A stretch of DNA of 64,000 bases from Gammaproteobacteria bacterium (GCA_021772985.1 JAJFKX010000056.1:62001-126000), one strand, 5' to 3'. Shown: positions 38,128 to 48,768, counted from the first letter of the stretch. The notes: generated by a model from the sequence alone, not told the origin. Numbers and translations are program-made.

Positions 38128-38454
38128 TTAACCGTCAGTTTTACGCTGCCCGATTACCGGAAACGGCGTCACTTTTTCACCTGATTCACGATCTCGAATT
38201 TTACACTGCCCACGCGATTTCACCTGCTCAACCCGCAGCACACTGTGCATTGGCAAGTGCAATACTTCAGAGTCCGCGAACTCCTCACGAATACGATCCT
38301 CGGTTGGATCTATAACCACTCCTTCATCACTGAATTGCAGTTCCGATATCTCGATAAAACCATACAATCCACTGCTGGTGACCCCCTCGGCAAATACCTC
38401 ATAGACTTTGCCGTGATTAAGAAAAATAACTTTATACAAAACTGCTTTTGACAT
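38128..38454 (-). CDS. DUF1820 family protein
   Basis: 108 residues with the DUF1820 pattern: VLYKVIFLNHGKVYEVFAE near the start, YGFIEISELQF in the middle and HSVLRVEQVKSRGQ late. A conserved small cytoplasmic protein of gammaproteobacteria with no assigned function. No signal peptide or membrane helix. It lies immediately downstream of the rhomboid gene on the same strand, 29 nt after its stop. Confidence 0.88.
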   Translation of the reverse strand: MSKAVLYKVIFLNHGKVYEVFAEGVTSSGLYGFIEISELQFSDEGVVIDPTEDRIREEFADSEVLHLPMHSVLRVEQVKSRGQCKIRDRESGEKVTPFPVIGQRKTDG

Positions 38455-38483
38455 AAATAACCGATTTGTCCATGATCAAACAA

Positions 38484-39185
38484 TTAACTCATCAATCTAG
38501 AGCGTGGTCGAAACAGCCTTATCAGCATGCCGGCGAGAATTCCAAGCACGAACCCCATCAGATGCACACGCCAGGCAACATCCCCGGTCACCGGTCCCTG
38601 CAGGGTATAGATCACTTGCAGGGCGAACCAGGAGCCAATTACCAATAATGAAGGTAATCGGGCAAATTTCAAATATAAGCCCAAGGGTATATACAATCCC
38701 AGCCTACGTTTGGGATATAACCATAAATAGCAACCAATAACCGCTGATACACCACCGCTGGCACCAATCAGCGGCGCGGTTTGATCTGGTAATAGAAAAA
38801 CCAGCAGTACATTACTGATACCACCGGCAATAAAAAACGTCACTGTAAACGAAACATGCCCGGCAAGCCGTTCCAAAGTCAATCCAAATGCCCACAGATA
38901 AGCCAAATTACCCAATACATGCAGCCAGCTAGCGTGCACCAGTAAGGCAGTTATTGGTGTCAGTATAGGCGTTACAAACCATTCACTGACATTTTGCTGT
39001 AGCAGATTTTGCAATTGCATCGGCACCAGCCCCCATTGCTGAACCAGCCCGGTCCGCTCACCAACGTCAATCACGCTGAGGTATCCGGTAACCACCAGAA
39101 TAGCAGCCGATACCAGGCATACCAGCCATGGTACCACTGGCTGATGAGGCAGTCCCTCTCGAAAAATGATCGGCGATTGCAACAT
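38484..39185 (-). CDS. Rhomboid-family intramembrane serine protease
   Basis: 233 residues with six predicted helices. The family features are present: HASWLHVLGNLAYLWAFG (loop-2 His and the helix with Asn), the catalytic Ser in LIGASGGVSAVIG, and the late HLMGFVLGILAGML with the catalytic His. It cleaves substrates inside the membrane. It is followed 29 nt later by the DUF1820 gene and preceded by the gspA-gspB pair on the same strand. Confidence 0.9.
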   Translation of the reverse strand: MLQSPIIFREGLPHQPVVPWLVCLVSAAILVVTGYLSVIDVGERTGLVQQWGLVPMQLQNLLQQNVSEWFVTPILTPITALLVHASWLHVLGNLAYLWAFGLTLERLAGHVSFTVTFFIAGGISNVLLVFLLPDQTAPLIGASGGVSAVIGCYLWLYPKRRLGLYIPLGLYLKFARLPSLLVIGSWFALQVIYTLQGPVTGDVAWRVHLMGFVLGILAGMLIRLFRPRSRLMS

Positions 39186-39226
39186 CTTTATGCAGTCTTT
39201 ATTTTATTCAACGAACGTCTGATTCA

Positions 39227-40045
39227 TTAATATTCAAAGACATAACCTTCAAACTCCAAAATCAGTGACTCACGTCTGATCTCAAGCAGTTTCACATCAT
39301 CTGCTTCCGGGATGGTATCGCCTTCCTGAACACGGGCTCGATTGATAATGACAAAGCGCTTCGCTGGCGCATCATCATAAACGCGAATACTGATCGGCAG
39401 GTCCGGTAGTTTTTGACGCACATTCACCGGCAATTCAAAATAATTGAGATGTGAAGGTCGCTCCGGCTGCCATTCAGGCTCACTTTCTACTGGGGCGTCA
39501 GCGGTTATATCAAGTGCTTGCTCAACCGGTAATGCTGCGGCGGTTGCCGGGTCCTGGCCGTGGCCGGTTGTCGATTCTGCTGCTTGATTCTGCTCTTCAC
39601 GGGTATTTGCTTCACGCCGGGCAATTTCCGTTGCCAGCGCATTAAAATCACTCACCGGCTGCTCCAGGTTTTGCTCGCCAATGGCCGTTGGCAAGGTATT
39701 GCCCAGCTGTTCTGTGGCCGCAGCGACCTGCTGATTTAGCGTATCCGGTGGCTGTTGAGGTAATGTTTGCTCAACAGTTTCGGGCAGTTGCCCGGTAACT
39801 GGTTGAGTATCCGCATTTTCTGCAGCTGCCGTTAGGGCCGGGGTATTATCATCTGCCCCGTTGAATGGTGAAACTATTAACCACAACACCGTCAACAACA
39901 ACACCGCACTCAGCACCAACCATAATTTTGGTATGCCCGTGCGTGCTTTGTTGGCCTGCCCCAAACTGGGCACCTGAATGCTCGGTGTTTCACCCAAGCG
40001 CCTTTGCTGTTCAGATTTACGCAATGCATCGAGTAGCAATGACAC
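39227..40045 (-). CDS. gspB: General secretion pathway protein B (GspB)
   Basis: 272 residues. It opens with the diagnostic MSLLLDALRKSEQQRRLGE, has one membrane helix (about residues 42-60), a Pro/Gln-rich periplasmic linker and the C-terminal GspB domain (LNYFELPVNVRQKLPDLPISI, then VEGDTI-like RVQEGDTIPEA). GspB works with GspA to help insert the secretin through peptidoglycan in type II secretion. It starts 3 nt after the gspA stop (GTG start). No other type II secretion genes are in the window. Confidence 0.9.
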   Translation of the reverse strand: MSLLLDALRKSEQQRRLGETPSIQVPSLGQANKARTGIPKLWLVLSAVLLLTVLWLIVSPFNGADDNTPALTAAAENADTQPVTGQLPETVEQTLPQQPPDTLNQQVAAATEQLGNTLPTAIGEQNLEQPVSDFNALATEIARREANTREEQNQAAESTTGHGQDPATAAALPVEQALDITADAPVESEPEWQPERPSHLNYFELPVNVRQKLPDLPISIRVYDDAPAKRFVIINRARVQEGDTIPEADDVKLLEIRRESLILEFEGYVFEY

Positions 40046-40048
40046 GCT

Positions 40049-41785
40049 TTATTCTCCCTCAGCCAGTAAAGCTGCATTGGTGACTGTTTGCAGCTGTGGT
40101 ATGCCTTCTCCCGCAGCGCACAGGAACAATTTGGATTCCTGCCCCAGGATTCGATCTGAAGTCAGGCCATTACGAATCTGAAATCCTGCCACCCAATCGG
40201 CAAAATCTTTACCATAATCCTCACTGGGCAATCCCCGGTAAGGTTGCTCCGGCAGCCCGGCTGCCAGTTTTTTTAAGCGCTGAACCTCGATATCCTGCAT
40301 CCCTTCTCGCCATGCCTGTGTGGAACCGGGGCAGACTGCCGTATAACCTCCCGACCAGTGATCGAGTAACTCAGCAAACGGCCACCAACGCTGTAACCGG
40401 CCATTGTGTAACAGCACCTGCCTGGATTGAAGCCCCTCAACCAGCATTGGGGTATCACTGTTATCCAAATTGATCAGCACCGGTAAGTTCAATTGCCTGA
40501 TCCGATTCCAACCACCCGGTTGACGGGTGCAAAATACCCCAGTCAAAGCAGAACTGTCTGTATCTGCCTGTTCACAGGCAGCTGTGATGCGTTGCTGATC
40601 CAGGCGCCATAAGCCAGCCCAACGAGACCAGACGCCCTGCGCCCGGCCTGCAGCCAACCATTCATCAATGCTCTGATGGTGATTGGTTTGAGTCAGGCTA
40701 GCAACCCTATTGGTTAGCGATGCGCTACTGCTCACGGTCAGAATTTCACCTGTATCCGGCTTTTCAACGGCAGGCTGATCAACCGCAGCAACCAATGCTT
40801 GATCAGCCGACATGCCCGCAACCGTTGCTATGGGCAACTGTGATGGTTGCTGTTCCCCGGCTGGCCACATGCGGTAACCGGCATAGCTGACTGAAACAAG
40901 CAATGCCGTCAAGGCAGTGCTCACCAACCAAGTGGGTGCTGAGAACCATTTGCTGCGCCCAATTTGAAAGTCACCTCTGACCTCTTGATTCGCCTGTTTG
41001 ACCAATACAGCATTAACAGTTTGAACGTCTGAGGCATATGCGCCCAGTAAAGCTCGGTCAGCCAGAATATTAATCAACCTCGGCACACCACCTGACAGTT
41101 GGTATAAAGCTTTGTAACTGGCACGATTGAATAGCGGGCGCTTACAGCCGGCAACCGCTAATCGGTGTCTGACATAAGCTTCGGTTTCATCGCTATCCAG
41201 CGGCTGCAAATGGTAGCGGGCCGTTATCCGCTGAGCCAGTTGCCGTAATTCCTGGCGGGCCAACAGTTCACGCAGCTCCGGTTGGCCCAGCAAAATAATC
41301 TGCAGCAGTTTATCGGTGTGGGTTTCCAGGTTGGTCAGCAGACGCACTTGCTCCAACGCATCACGGCTCATATTCTGCGCTTCATCAATGACCAGCACTA
41401 CCCGCTCACCATTGCCATGCGCTTCCAGCAAGTGTGCGTATAATCGGTTCACCAACTCGCGACTGGAATCCGAACGCCCATGCTGCAAGCGCAGTTCATC
41501 ACAGATTGCCTGCAGTAAGTCACGCGGTTTCAACATTGGATTGAGAATCAGCGCGATACGGGTTTTTTCCGGAACCTGTTCCAACAGACAGCGACATAAG
41601 GTGGTTTTGCCGGTCCCGACTTCCCCTGTCAGCTGCACAAATCCGCCACTGCCACCTTGCCCGATCCCATACAGCAAATGAGCCAGAGCATCTTCATGCC
41701 GACCGCTGAGATAGATATAACGTGGATCCGGGGTGATCGCAAAAGGCGGCTCGTTGAGTCCGAAATAGTCGAGGTAAATACTCAT
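40049..41785 (-). CDS. gspA: GspA/ExeA-type AAA ATPase with peptidoglycan-binding domain
   Basis: 578 residues. It has an N-terminal AAA+ domain (about 1-270) with YFGLNEPPFAITPDPRYIYL at the start, Walker A GEVGTGKTTLCR and Walker B VLVIDEAQNMS. One membrane helix follows near residue 290. The periplasmic half carries a double-psi or peptidoglycan-binding-like domain (around DFADWVAGFQIRNGL, residues near 530-550). With GspB it forms the ExeAB complex that supports secretin assembly. Its C-terminal tail ends just before the gspB start. Confidence 0.92.
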   Translation of the reverse strand: MSIYLDYFGLNEPPFAITPDPRYIYLSGRHEDALAHLLYGIGQGGSGGFVQLTGEVGTGKTTLCRCLLEQVPEKTRIALILNPMLKPRDLLQAICDELRLQHGRSDSSRELVNRLYAHLLEAHGNGERVVLVIDEAQNMSRDALEQVRLLTNLETHTDKLLQIILLGQPELRELLARQELRQLAQRITARYHLQPLDSDETEAYVRHRLAVAGCKRPLFNRASYKALYQLSGGVPRLINILADRALLGAYASDVQTVNAVLVKQANQEVRGDFQIGRSKWFSAPTWLVSTALTALLVSVSYAGYRMWPAGEQQPSQLPIATVAGMSADQALVAAVDQPAVEKPDTGEILTVSSSASLTNRVASLTQTNHHQSIDEWLAAGRAQGVWSRWAGLWRLDQQRITAACEQADTDSSALTGVFCTRQPGGWNRIRQLNLPVLINLDNSDTPMLVEGLQSRQVLLHNGRLQRWWPFAELLDHWSGGYTAVCPGSTQAWREGMQDIEVQRLKKLAAGLPEQPYRGLPSEDYGKDFADWVAGFQIRNGLTSDRILGQESKLFLCAAGEGIPQLQTVTNAALLAEGE

Positions 41786-41971
41786 AATAGTAATGATTTA
41801 GGCCACATTCTGCCGGTTGGGCTCAGCTGCCATAAACAATCTTGTTAGACAACAAATCAGCCTGATGCAGCAAAAGCCATGCCTTGTTCATTTTTAAGTA
41901 CCTGATAATGTTCAACCCATATCCAACCAGAGTTTTATCTACACCCAGTGTCTGGATCAGCGTATCCGAAA

Positions 41972-44900
41972 CTAATCAGACATCGCCAGCAACGAAGCGT
42001 TGCCTCCAACCGCTGCTGTATTAATCGTTAATGTACGCTCAGTGGCAAACCTTAACAAATAATGCGGACCACCGGCCTTCGGTCCAGTTCCAGATAATCC
42101 CTCACCACCGAACGGTTGCACACCCACCACAGCACCGGTCATATTTCGATTCACATAAGTGTTACCGACACATACACGCGTTGCAATATAGTCTTGCGCA
42201 TTGTCAATTCGACTATGAATACCCAGTGTCAGGCCGTAACCGGTAGAGTTAATGTCATTGATAACTGTATCCAAATCACGCGCACGATAACGGATGACAT
42301 GTAGAATCGGCCCGAAAACTTCCCGCTCCAATTGCTTAATATTATCAATTTCAAATGCGCACGGCGGAAAAAAGTACCCCCCCGCCAAATGCGCCGGAAG
42401 CGGTGTGGTGGCGATTTCACGGCCTTCTGCGAGCATCCGTGCGCGATGCGCCTGCAGCACTTGCAAAGCGTCGCGATCAATCACCGGACCAATATCTGTC
42501 TCCAGTTGTCCGGGTAAACCCATTTGCAGTTCCTGCATGGCACCGGCCAGCATGGTTAATATCCGGTCGGCTACATCTTCCTGCACATATAACACCCGTA
42601 AGGCAGAGCAACGTTGACCTGCGCTCAAAAAAGCTGAACTTATCACATCTTTGACCACTTGCTCCGGTAATGCTGAGCTGTCCACCAACATTACATTCTG
42701 ACCACCTGTTTCAGCGATCAATACCGGCAATGCGCCTTTATCACGAGCCGCCAGACTTCGATTGATGATGCGTGCGGTTTCAGTCGAGCCGGTAAACGCC
42801 ACCCCGATCACTCGTTCATCCTTGGTCAACTGAGCACCAACTGTAGCACCGTCACCAGGCAGCAACTGCAAAGCTGTTGGTGGAATACCTGCCTTATGCA
42901 ACAAGCGCACCATGGCATCCGCAATTAAAGGTGTTTGCTCCGCAGGCTTGGCCAACACGGTATTACCTGCGACCAGGGCAGCAGCGACTTGGCCGACAAA
43001 AATCGCCAGCGGGAAGTTCCATGGACTGATACAGACAAATACACCACGTCCGGCCAGTCTGAGATGATTGCTTTCGCCGGTTGGGCCAGGCATTTTTTCC
43101 GGGTGCAAAAACAATCGCTCGGCCTGTTGCGCGTAATAACGTAAAAAATCAATCGCTTCACGTACTTCGGCTACTGCATCTCCTACTGTTTTACCGGCCT
43201 CACAAATAGCCAGTGCAAAAAAGTATGCCTGTTGTTGTTGCAGCTGATCTGCAGCACGCTGCAAGATGGCTGCCCGTTCGCTCACCGGGGTGGCGTCCCA
43301 CTGGGTAAAGCTTTGCTGAGCAGTGTCAATCGCCGCCGCCACCTCTTCACTGGTTGCGTTGGCCACATAACCAACCACTTTTTGAGGTTGCGCCGGATCA
43401 GCAATAGTGTGTTGTGAATGATTCAGCTTGATTTTATCAGCAATCCGCGGAACTGCATCAAGTGGTAACTCCAGGCTGTTCATCAGCTCTGCCTGCAAGC
43501 TCTCCAACGCCAGTTCATGGCTGAGTGGAATACCATCTGAATTGACCCGATCTTGCCCGTAAATACCAGCGGGCAAGGCAATCTTAGGATGTGGAATACC
43601 ATCCAGTGCAATCAATTCTGCAAATGGGTCCCCCACCACTTCATTGATTTCCAAATTCTGATCGCTGATTCGATTGACAAATGAAGTATTCGCTCCATTT
43701 TCCAGTAATCGGCGAACCAGGTACGGCAGCAAATCCTCGTGACTGCCGACAGGCGCATACACCCGACATGCATTGTGTAATTCCGGATGGTTTCTTACCT
43801 GACTGTATAAATCATCACCCATTCCATGCAAGCGTTGGTATTCATAATCCAGCCGATCACCGGTCAATTCACGAATGGCAGCAATGGTGTGGGCGTTGTG
43901 GGTGGCAAATTGTGGATAAAAAGCCTGGCGGTGATGCAATAATTTAGCTGCACAGGCAATGTAAGACAGGTCGGTACTGACTTTGCGGGTGAATACCGGA
44001 TAACCAGGCCAGCCTTCCATTTGGGCCAGTTTGATTTCAGTATCCCAATATGCACCTTTAACCAACCGTACCGGGAACCGCCTACCCGTGTCTTTTGCCA
44101 ATTCCGCTAACCAATCGATCAGGTACCAGCAACGTTTTTGATAAGCCTGCACAGCCAAACCCAAGCCATTCCAGTGTTGAATCGAATCAGCTTTTGCAAC
44201 GACTGCAAATACCTCCAATGACAGCATCAGGCGTTCAGCCTCTTCTGCATCAACTGTCAGGGCAATCTTATTACTTGCCGCCAGCTCCGCCAATACCAAT
44301 AATTTAGGCGAAAGCTCAGCCAATACGCGCGCCCGTTGGGCATGTTCGTAGCGCGGATGCAATGCAGATAATTTAACTGAGATGCTGGGCGCAGAATAGA
44401 TATCATCGCCATTAAAACTGGCTCCGATTGACGCAATTGCGTCTTGGTAGGATTTGAAATAACGATCTGCATCCGCTGCTGTTAAAGCCGCCTCACCCAG
44501 CATGTCATACGAATAACGGTAGGCTTGATTGGCTTTCTTGCGAGAGCGCTCCAAGGCTGCCTCGATGGTCCGCCCCATAACAAATTGATGACCCATGATT
44601 TTCATTGCCTGGCGCACCGCCAGGCGGACCACAGGCTCGCCGCTGCGATTGGCCAGTTTTCCAACCACAGAACGAAAATTATTTTGCGTGGATTGACTCA
44701 ACTGCACCAGTCGCCCTGTCAACATCAACCCCCAGGTTGAGGCATTCACAAACAAAGATGAGCTTTTACCAAGGTGCGATTCCCAATTTGCATCAGCCAG
44801 TTTATCGGCTATCAGTTTTTCTGCTGTTTCATCATCAGGAATACGCAGCAGTGCTTCAGCCAGGCACATCAGCACCACCCCTTCTTCAGAAGACAGGTCG

Positions 44901-45133
44901 TACTCGCGCATAAACGCTTCCAACGGGCCCTGCTCATCGGTACGGGCGCGCACCTGCTCAACCACTTGTTCAGCCACAGAACGGATTTTCGTCTGAGCCT
45001 GCTGATCCAGTGGAATCGCTGATTGCAGCATACGCACATGTTCAGTTTCATCCGCATACCAGGCTTGCTGCATTTTGCGGGCGGTGCCTGTCAGGCTTGG
45101 CAGGTTTTCATTCAACATGGATTGTGTGGTCAT
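41972..45133 (-). CDS. putA: Bifunctional proline dehydrogenase / glutamate semialdehyde dehydrogenase
   Basis: Oxidises proline to glutamate in two steps. 1053 aa, the short form without the ribbon-helix-helix DNA-binding domain of enteric PutA. The N-terminal flavin proline-dehydrogenase barrel (about 60-480) carries VRLVKGAYWDTEIKLAQ and YAPVGSHEDLLPYLVRRLLENGAN. The aldehyde-dehydrogenase half (about 560-1040) has the NAD site and the catalytic Cys in SAFLSAGQRCSALRVLYV and the general base in VLIAETGGQNVM. Not autoregulatory in the E. coli manner. Confidence 0.96.
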   Translation of the reverse strand: MTTQSMLNENLPSLTGTARKMQQAWYADETEHVRMLQSAIPLDQQAQTKIRSVAEQVVEQVRARTDEQGPLEAFMREYDLSSEEGVVLMCLAEALLRIPDDETAEKLIADKLADANWESHLGKSSSLFVNASTWGLMLTGRLVQLSQSTQNNFRSVVGKLANRSGEPVVRLAVRQAMKIMGHQFVMGRTIEAALERSRKKANQAYRYSYDMLGEAALTAADADRYFKSYQDAIASIGASFNGDDIYSAPSISVKLSALHPRYEHAQRARVLAELSPKLLVLAELAASNKIALTVDAEEAERLMLSLEVFAVVAKADSIQHWNGLGLAVQAYQKRCWYLIDWLAELAKDTGRRFPVRLVKGAYWDTEIKLAQMEGWPGYPVFTRKVSTDLSYIACAAKLLHHRQAFYPQFATHNAHTIAAIRELTGDRLDYEYQRLHGMGDDLYSQVRNHPELHNACRVYAPVGSHEDLLPYLVRRLLENGANTSFVNRISDQNLEINEVVGDPFAELIALDGIPHPKIALPAGIYGQDRVNSDGIPLSHELALESLQAELMNSLELPLDAVPRIADKIKLNHSQHTIADPAQPQKVVGYVANATSEEVAAAIDTAQQSFTQWDATPVSERAAILQRAADQLQQQQAYFFALAICEAGKTVGDAVAEVREAIDFLRYYAQQAERLFLHPEKMPGPTGESNHLRLAGRGVFVCISPWNFPLAIFVGQVAAALVAGNTVLAKPAEQTPLIADAMVRLLHKAGIPPTALQLLPGDGATVGAQLTKDERVIGVAFTGSTETARIINRSLAARDKGALPVLIAETGGQNVMLVDSSALPEQVVKDVISSAFLSAGQRCSALRVLYVQEDVADRILTMLAGAMQELQMGLPGQLETDIGPVIDRDALQVLQAHRARMLAEGREIATTPLPAHLAGGYFFPPCAFEIDNIKQLEREVFGPILHVIRYRARDLDTVINDINSTGYGLTLGIHSRIDNAQDYIATRVCVGNTYVNRNMTGAVVGVQPFGGEGLSGTGPKAGGPHYLLRFATERTLTINTAAVGGNASLLAMSD

Positions 45134-46124
45134 TAATTTACAACTTCCTCAAAGCATTGTTCTTTTGCAAGTCTGTTTAAGTCCGGCCAAATTTGTATGA
45201 AGGGTACAGATTTTACGGGAAATCCGGCTAAACAGGTTGAATTATCGCTCACTGATAGCTAGCCAAAGCCATGCCTAAACTGAATAGCACAGGATGTAAT
45301 ATCAGATTTTTAACCAAATCAAACTCGCCCAATCTATAAATCCCGGGAGCAAAATAAATGCTCAGTGGAAACCAACCTAAACAAACATGTGCTCATACAA
45401 ACATCTGTAATCTTTGGCCCTTCGAGCAAATCAAGACACCTCTGATTTAGCTCGAAATGAAGGAGCGCAAACATTTTTTGATGCAGAGTAGTGGTTTTTC
45501 CAGTGAAAACATAGCGCTATCTGTTACTGGGAAAGTGCTGTCATACGCAAAACGCCCCACCCTCCACGGAAGGTTGCGCCGGAAATGCCCCGATCCTGGG
45601 CTGTATCACCCAACAGTAAGCCAGTTTTTGCGCCGTACAATGACAGCTTGCCAGCCACATTTAGGGCATAACCAAAGGCACCTTAATTTGACATTTGCCA
45701 TGCAAACTTCAACACAAGCATTGCTGCGCAATTAGCGGCTAGTTTACAATGTACGGCTGATGATGAGGCGAACATTTGTAATCGGCACTTAATTCCGTAT
45801 TTTGAGGCGTCACGGCTGATTGCTCAGCCACTGTTGAAAGCTGACAACGGATACTGGTTCAGACTGTAAGCTGTGATGGGTCATGGCCAATAGTACCAAT
45901 AGCCTGAAACGTGGGAGCTCAGTGACTTAACAGCCCAAAGAAGTTGTTAATGTGGTGTTTACGATAAAATCTGCAAGGCTGGATGTTGCTGCTTTATAGT
46001 TCGTCCGCAGCAGCTGATTTGTTCGAGTCAGAATTGAACCTGATTTGTCAGGTGTAGGTTGACAAAAAAGTTTTGTTAAACGGTTACTGCATGTTTGCCG
46101 TGATCGAATAGGAAAAGACGTAAC
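45134..46124. other. Long intergenic region between putA and coxB
   Basis: 991 bp between divergent genes; it must hold the promoters of both. I found no convincing gene. It contains an imperfect long-range inverted repeat (45537-45647): GCTGTCAT pairs with ATGACAGC, and CGCAAAA (45546) with TTTTGCG (45626). They flank an 80-bp GC-rich core that could be a structured RNA. Confidence 0.4.
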
Positions 46125-46991
46125 ATGAAAAATCAGAATATTGTGGTCGTTGTTCTGGCCGTTCTTGCTGGAATGCTGTTAACTGTGTGGGGCATGTTCG
46201 CAGTCGGCGATAACATGCCGCGCGGTGTAACGGAATTCAGCCGGGAAGCCTATGACCTGCACATGATTATCCTTTGGATTTGTGTGGTCATTGGCGTGCT
46301 GGTATTCGGTGCCATGTTTGTATCCATTATTCTGCACCGCAAGAGCCGTGGCGCAGAGGCTGCTCAATTCAGCCACAGTACCAAAGCAGAAATCACCTGG
46401 ACTGTCATTCCAATTCTGATTCTGGTGATCATGGCCATACCCGCCACCAGAGTATTGATCCTGATGGAAACTACCGCCGGTTATCAAATGGATATCAAAA
46501 TCACCGGCTATCAGTGGAAATGGCAGTATGACTACCTGGATGAAGGGATCAGCTTTATCAGCTCTTTGGATTCAGCCAGCGATGCTGCCCGGCAGCTCGA
46601 TTCTGGCATTGATCCGACCAGCGTTGATAATTACCTGCTGGAAGTGGATAACCCGCTGGTAATCCCTACTGATACCAAAATTCGCTTCCTGATTACCGCT
46701 GGTGATGTGATTCATTCGTGGTGGGTACCGGAGCTGGGTTGGAAGCGTGACGCCATTCCCGGCTTGATCAACGAAGCCTGGACCGAAGTTTCCGAACCCG
46801 GAATATATCGCGGCCAGTGCGCTGAATTATGTGGCAGAGATCATGGCTTCATGCCTGTAGTAGTCATTGCCAAACCCAGAGCTGAATATGAGCAATGGGT
46901 AGCTCAACAAAAAGGACTGGATATTACTGGGTATGCAGACACCGACGGCGAAGTTATACCGGCTACCGGAATCACTTCAACCGTTAACTAA
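46125..46991 (+). CDS. coxB: Cytochrome c oxidase subunit II
   Basis: 288 residues. Two membrane helices near the N-terminus (about 5-27 and 45-70) precede the periplasmic cupredoxin domain with the CuA ligands HSWWVPELGWK (His) and GQCAELCGRDHGFM, where Cys 232 and 236, His 240 and Met 243 sit in the expected positions. No C-terminal haem c domain, so this is a plain aa3-type subunit. A conserved segment, ITGYQWKWQYDY, holds the tryptophan that accepts electrons from cytochrome c. It begins the cox cluster. Confidence 0.97.
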   Translation: MKNQNIVVVVLAVLAGMLLTVWGMFAVGDNMPRGVTEFSREAYDLHMIILWICVVIGVLVFGAMFVSIILHRKSRGAEAAQFSHSTKAEITWTVIPILILVIMAIPATRVLILMETTAGYQMDIKITGYQWKWQYDYLDEGISFISSLDSASDAARQLDSGIDPTSVDNYLLEVDNPLVIPTDTKIRFLITAGDVIHSWWVPELGWKRDAIPGLINEAWTEVSEPGIYRGQCAELCGRDHGFMPVVVIAKPRAEYEQWVAQQKGLDITGYADTDGEVIPATGITSTVN

Positions 46992-47024
46992 TTGCCATCA
47001 ACTAACACAACTGGTATTAACTTT

Positions 47025-48644
47025 ATGAGCAATACTGCCGTAGCAAACGATCATCACGACGATGCACACCATGGGCCTGCAAAAGGTCTGATGCGCTGGG
47101 TTTTCACCACCAATCACAAGGATATTGGGACGTTATACCTGGTATTCGCCCTGTTCATGTTTATCGTCGGTGGCGCAATGGCGATGATTATCCGCGCCGA
47201 GTTGTTCCAGCCGGGCATGCAATTGGTCGACCCTGAGTTTTTTAACCAGATGACCACCATGCATGCACTGGTAATGATTTTTGGTGCAGTGATGCCGGCC
47301 TTCGTTGGTTTGGCCAACTGGATGGTACCGATGATGATTGGTGCGCCTGATATGGCGCTGCCACGCATGAATAACTGGAGCTTCTGGATATTACCATTTG
47401 CTTTTACCATGCTGTTATCAACCCTGTTCATGCCATCCGGTGGACCAGCTGGCGGTTGGACTTTATACCCGCCGTTGTCATTACAGACCGGCAATAGTTT
47501 TGCATTTGTGATTTTCGCCATTCATATGATGGGAATTTCCTCGATTATGGGTGCAATCAATATCATTGCTACCATTTTGAATATGCGCGCGCCCGGTATG
47601 ACCTTGTTACGCATGCCTTTGTTTGTCTGGACCTGGTTGATTACTGCATTTTTGCTGATCGCAGTCATGCCCGTTTTGGCGGGGGCAGTCACTATGCTGC
47701 TGACCGATCGGTTCTTTGATACCAGCTTCTTCAATGCTGCCGGGGGCGGTGACCCGGTGATGTTCCAGCATATTTTCTGGTTCTTCGGTCACCCGGAAGT
47801 GTACATTATGATCTTGCCGGCATTTGGTGTGATCTCTGAAATCATCCCTACTTTCGCCCGCAAACCGTTGTTTGGATACTCAGCAATGGTCTACGCTACT
47901 GCCAGTATCGCCTTTTTGTCGTTTATTGTTTGGGCCCACCATATGTTTACCGTTGGTATGCCATTGGGTGGAGAGCTGTTCTTCATGTATGCCACCATGA
48001 TCATTGCGGTACCAACCGGGGTTAAAGTATTTAACTGGGTGTCTACCATGTGGCGAGGGTCGATGACATTTGAAACCCCAATGCTATTTGCTCTGGCATT
48101 TGTGATTTTATTTACCATTGGTGGCTTTTCAGGCCTGATGCTGGCAATTGTCCCAGCCGATTTCCAATACCACGATACCTATTTTGTAGTTGCCCATTTT
48201 CATTATGTTCTAGTCACCGGTGCAATTTTTGGCATCATCGCAGGCGCCTACTATTGGCTACCCAAATGGACCGGCAATATGTATCCGGAACGGCTTGGTA
48301 AAATTCACTTTTGGTGGTCGACCATTTCCGTAAACGTGCTGTTCTTCCCGCAACACTATCTGGGCTTGGCCGGTATGCCACGGCGTATTCCGGATTACGC
48401 AGTTCAATTTGCTGATTACAATATGATTTCCAGCATCGGCGGGTTTGCTTTTGGGCTGGCACAACTGTTATTTGTGTATATTGTTTGGAAAACTTCGCGC
48501 GGCGGCAAAAAAGCCACTGCACAAGTCTGGGAGGGCGCTAAAGGTCTGGAGTGGACGATAGCCTCACCAGCCCCTTATCACACCTTTGAAGATCCACCGG
48601 TGATTGATGACAGTAAACTGGCGCATGGCGATATAACTCATTGA
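47025..48644 (+). CDS. coxA: Cytochrome c oxidase subunit I
   Basis: Haem-copper oxidase catalytic subunit with 12 membrane helices. Haem a and a3/CuB ligands are in [36 protein letters not shown], and [10 protein letters not shown], and the distal haem pocket in [18 protein letters not shown] start at the ATG at 47025 ([13 protein letters not shown]); the earlier reading starts at 46992, right after coxB. About 539 aa. The His/Asp-rich N-terminal tail is unremarkable in gammaproteobacteria. Confidence 0.97.
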   Translation: MSNTAVANDHHDDAHHGPAKGLMRWVFTTNHKDIGTLYLVFALFMFIVGGAMAMIIRAELFQPGMQLVDPEFFNQMTTMHALVMIFGAVMPAFVGLANWMVPMMIGAPDMALPRMNNWSFWILPFAFTMLLSTLFMPSGGPAGGWTLYPPLSLQTGNSFAFVIFAIHMMGISSIMGAINIIATILNMRAPGMTLLRMPLFVWTWLITAFLLIAVMPVLAGAVTMLLTDRFFDTSFFNAAGGGDPVMFQHIFWFFGHPEVYIMILPAFGVISEIIPTFARKPLFGYSAMVYATASIAFLSFIVWAHHMFTVGMPLGGELFFMYATMIIAVPTGVKVFNWVSTMWRGSMTFETPMLFALAFVILFTIGGFSGLMLAIVPADFQYHDTYFVVAHFHYVLVTGAIFGIIAGAYYWLPKWTGNMYPERLGKIHFWWSTISVNVLFFPQHYLGLAGMPRRIPDYAVQFADYNMISSIGGFAFGLAQLLFVYIVWKTSRGGKKATAQVWEGAKGLEWTIASPAPYHTFEDPPVIDDSKLAHGDITH

Positions 48645-48666
48645 GCCCAATAGACAGATTGCTATT

Positions 48667-48768
48667 TTGAATAATAATCGCCGCATCCGCACTACCGTTG
48701 TATACCTGATGGGTGTGGCATTGCTGATTTACCTGGCGTTTATTAGCGCCGGGATATTTGGCCAGTGA
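48667..48768 (+). CDS. Micro-ORF encoding a single-helix membrane peptide between coxA and coxC
   Basis: 33 codons, beginning with TTG at 48667: a basic head (NNNRRIRTT), then one helix (VVYLMGVALLIYLAFISAG) and a short end. Short membrane peptides (for example cytochrome oxidase small assembly proteins) often lie between coxA and ctaG. Here ctaG is missing and coxC follows 74 bp later. The start codon is uncertain (no clear ribosome-binding site), and whether it is translated is unknown. Confidence 0.45.
   Translation: MNNNRRIRTTVVYLMGVALLIYLAFISAGIFGQ

Noticed and set aside
45457-45735. 92-codon open frame between putA and coxB
   Set aside because: No good ribosome-binding site, no domain, His/Arg-rich composition typical of a chance frame, and it spans the imperfect inverted repeat.
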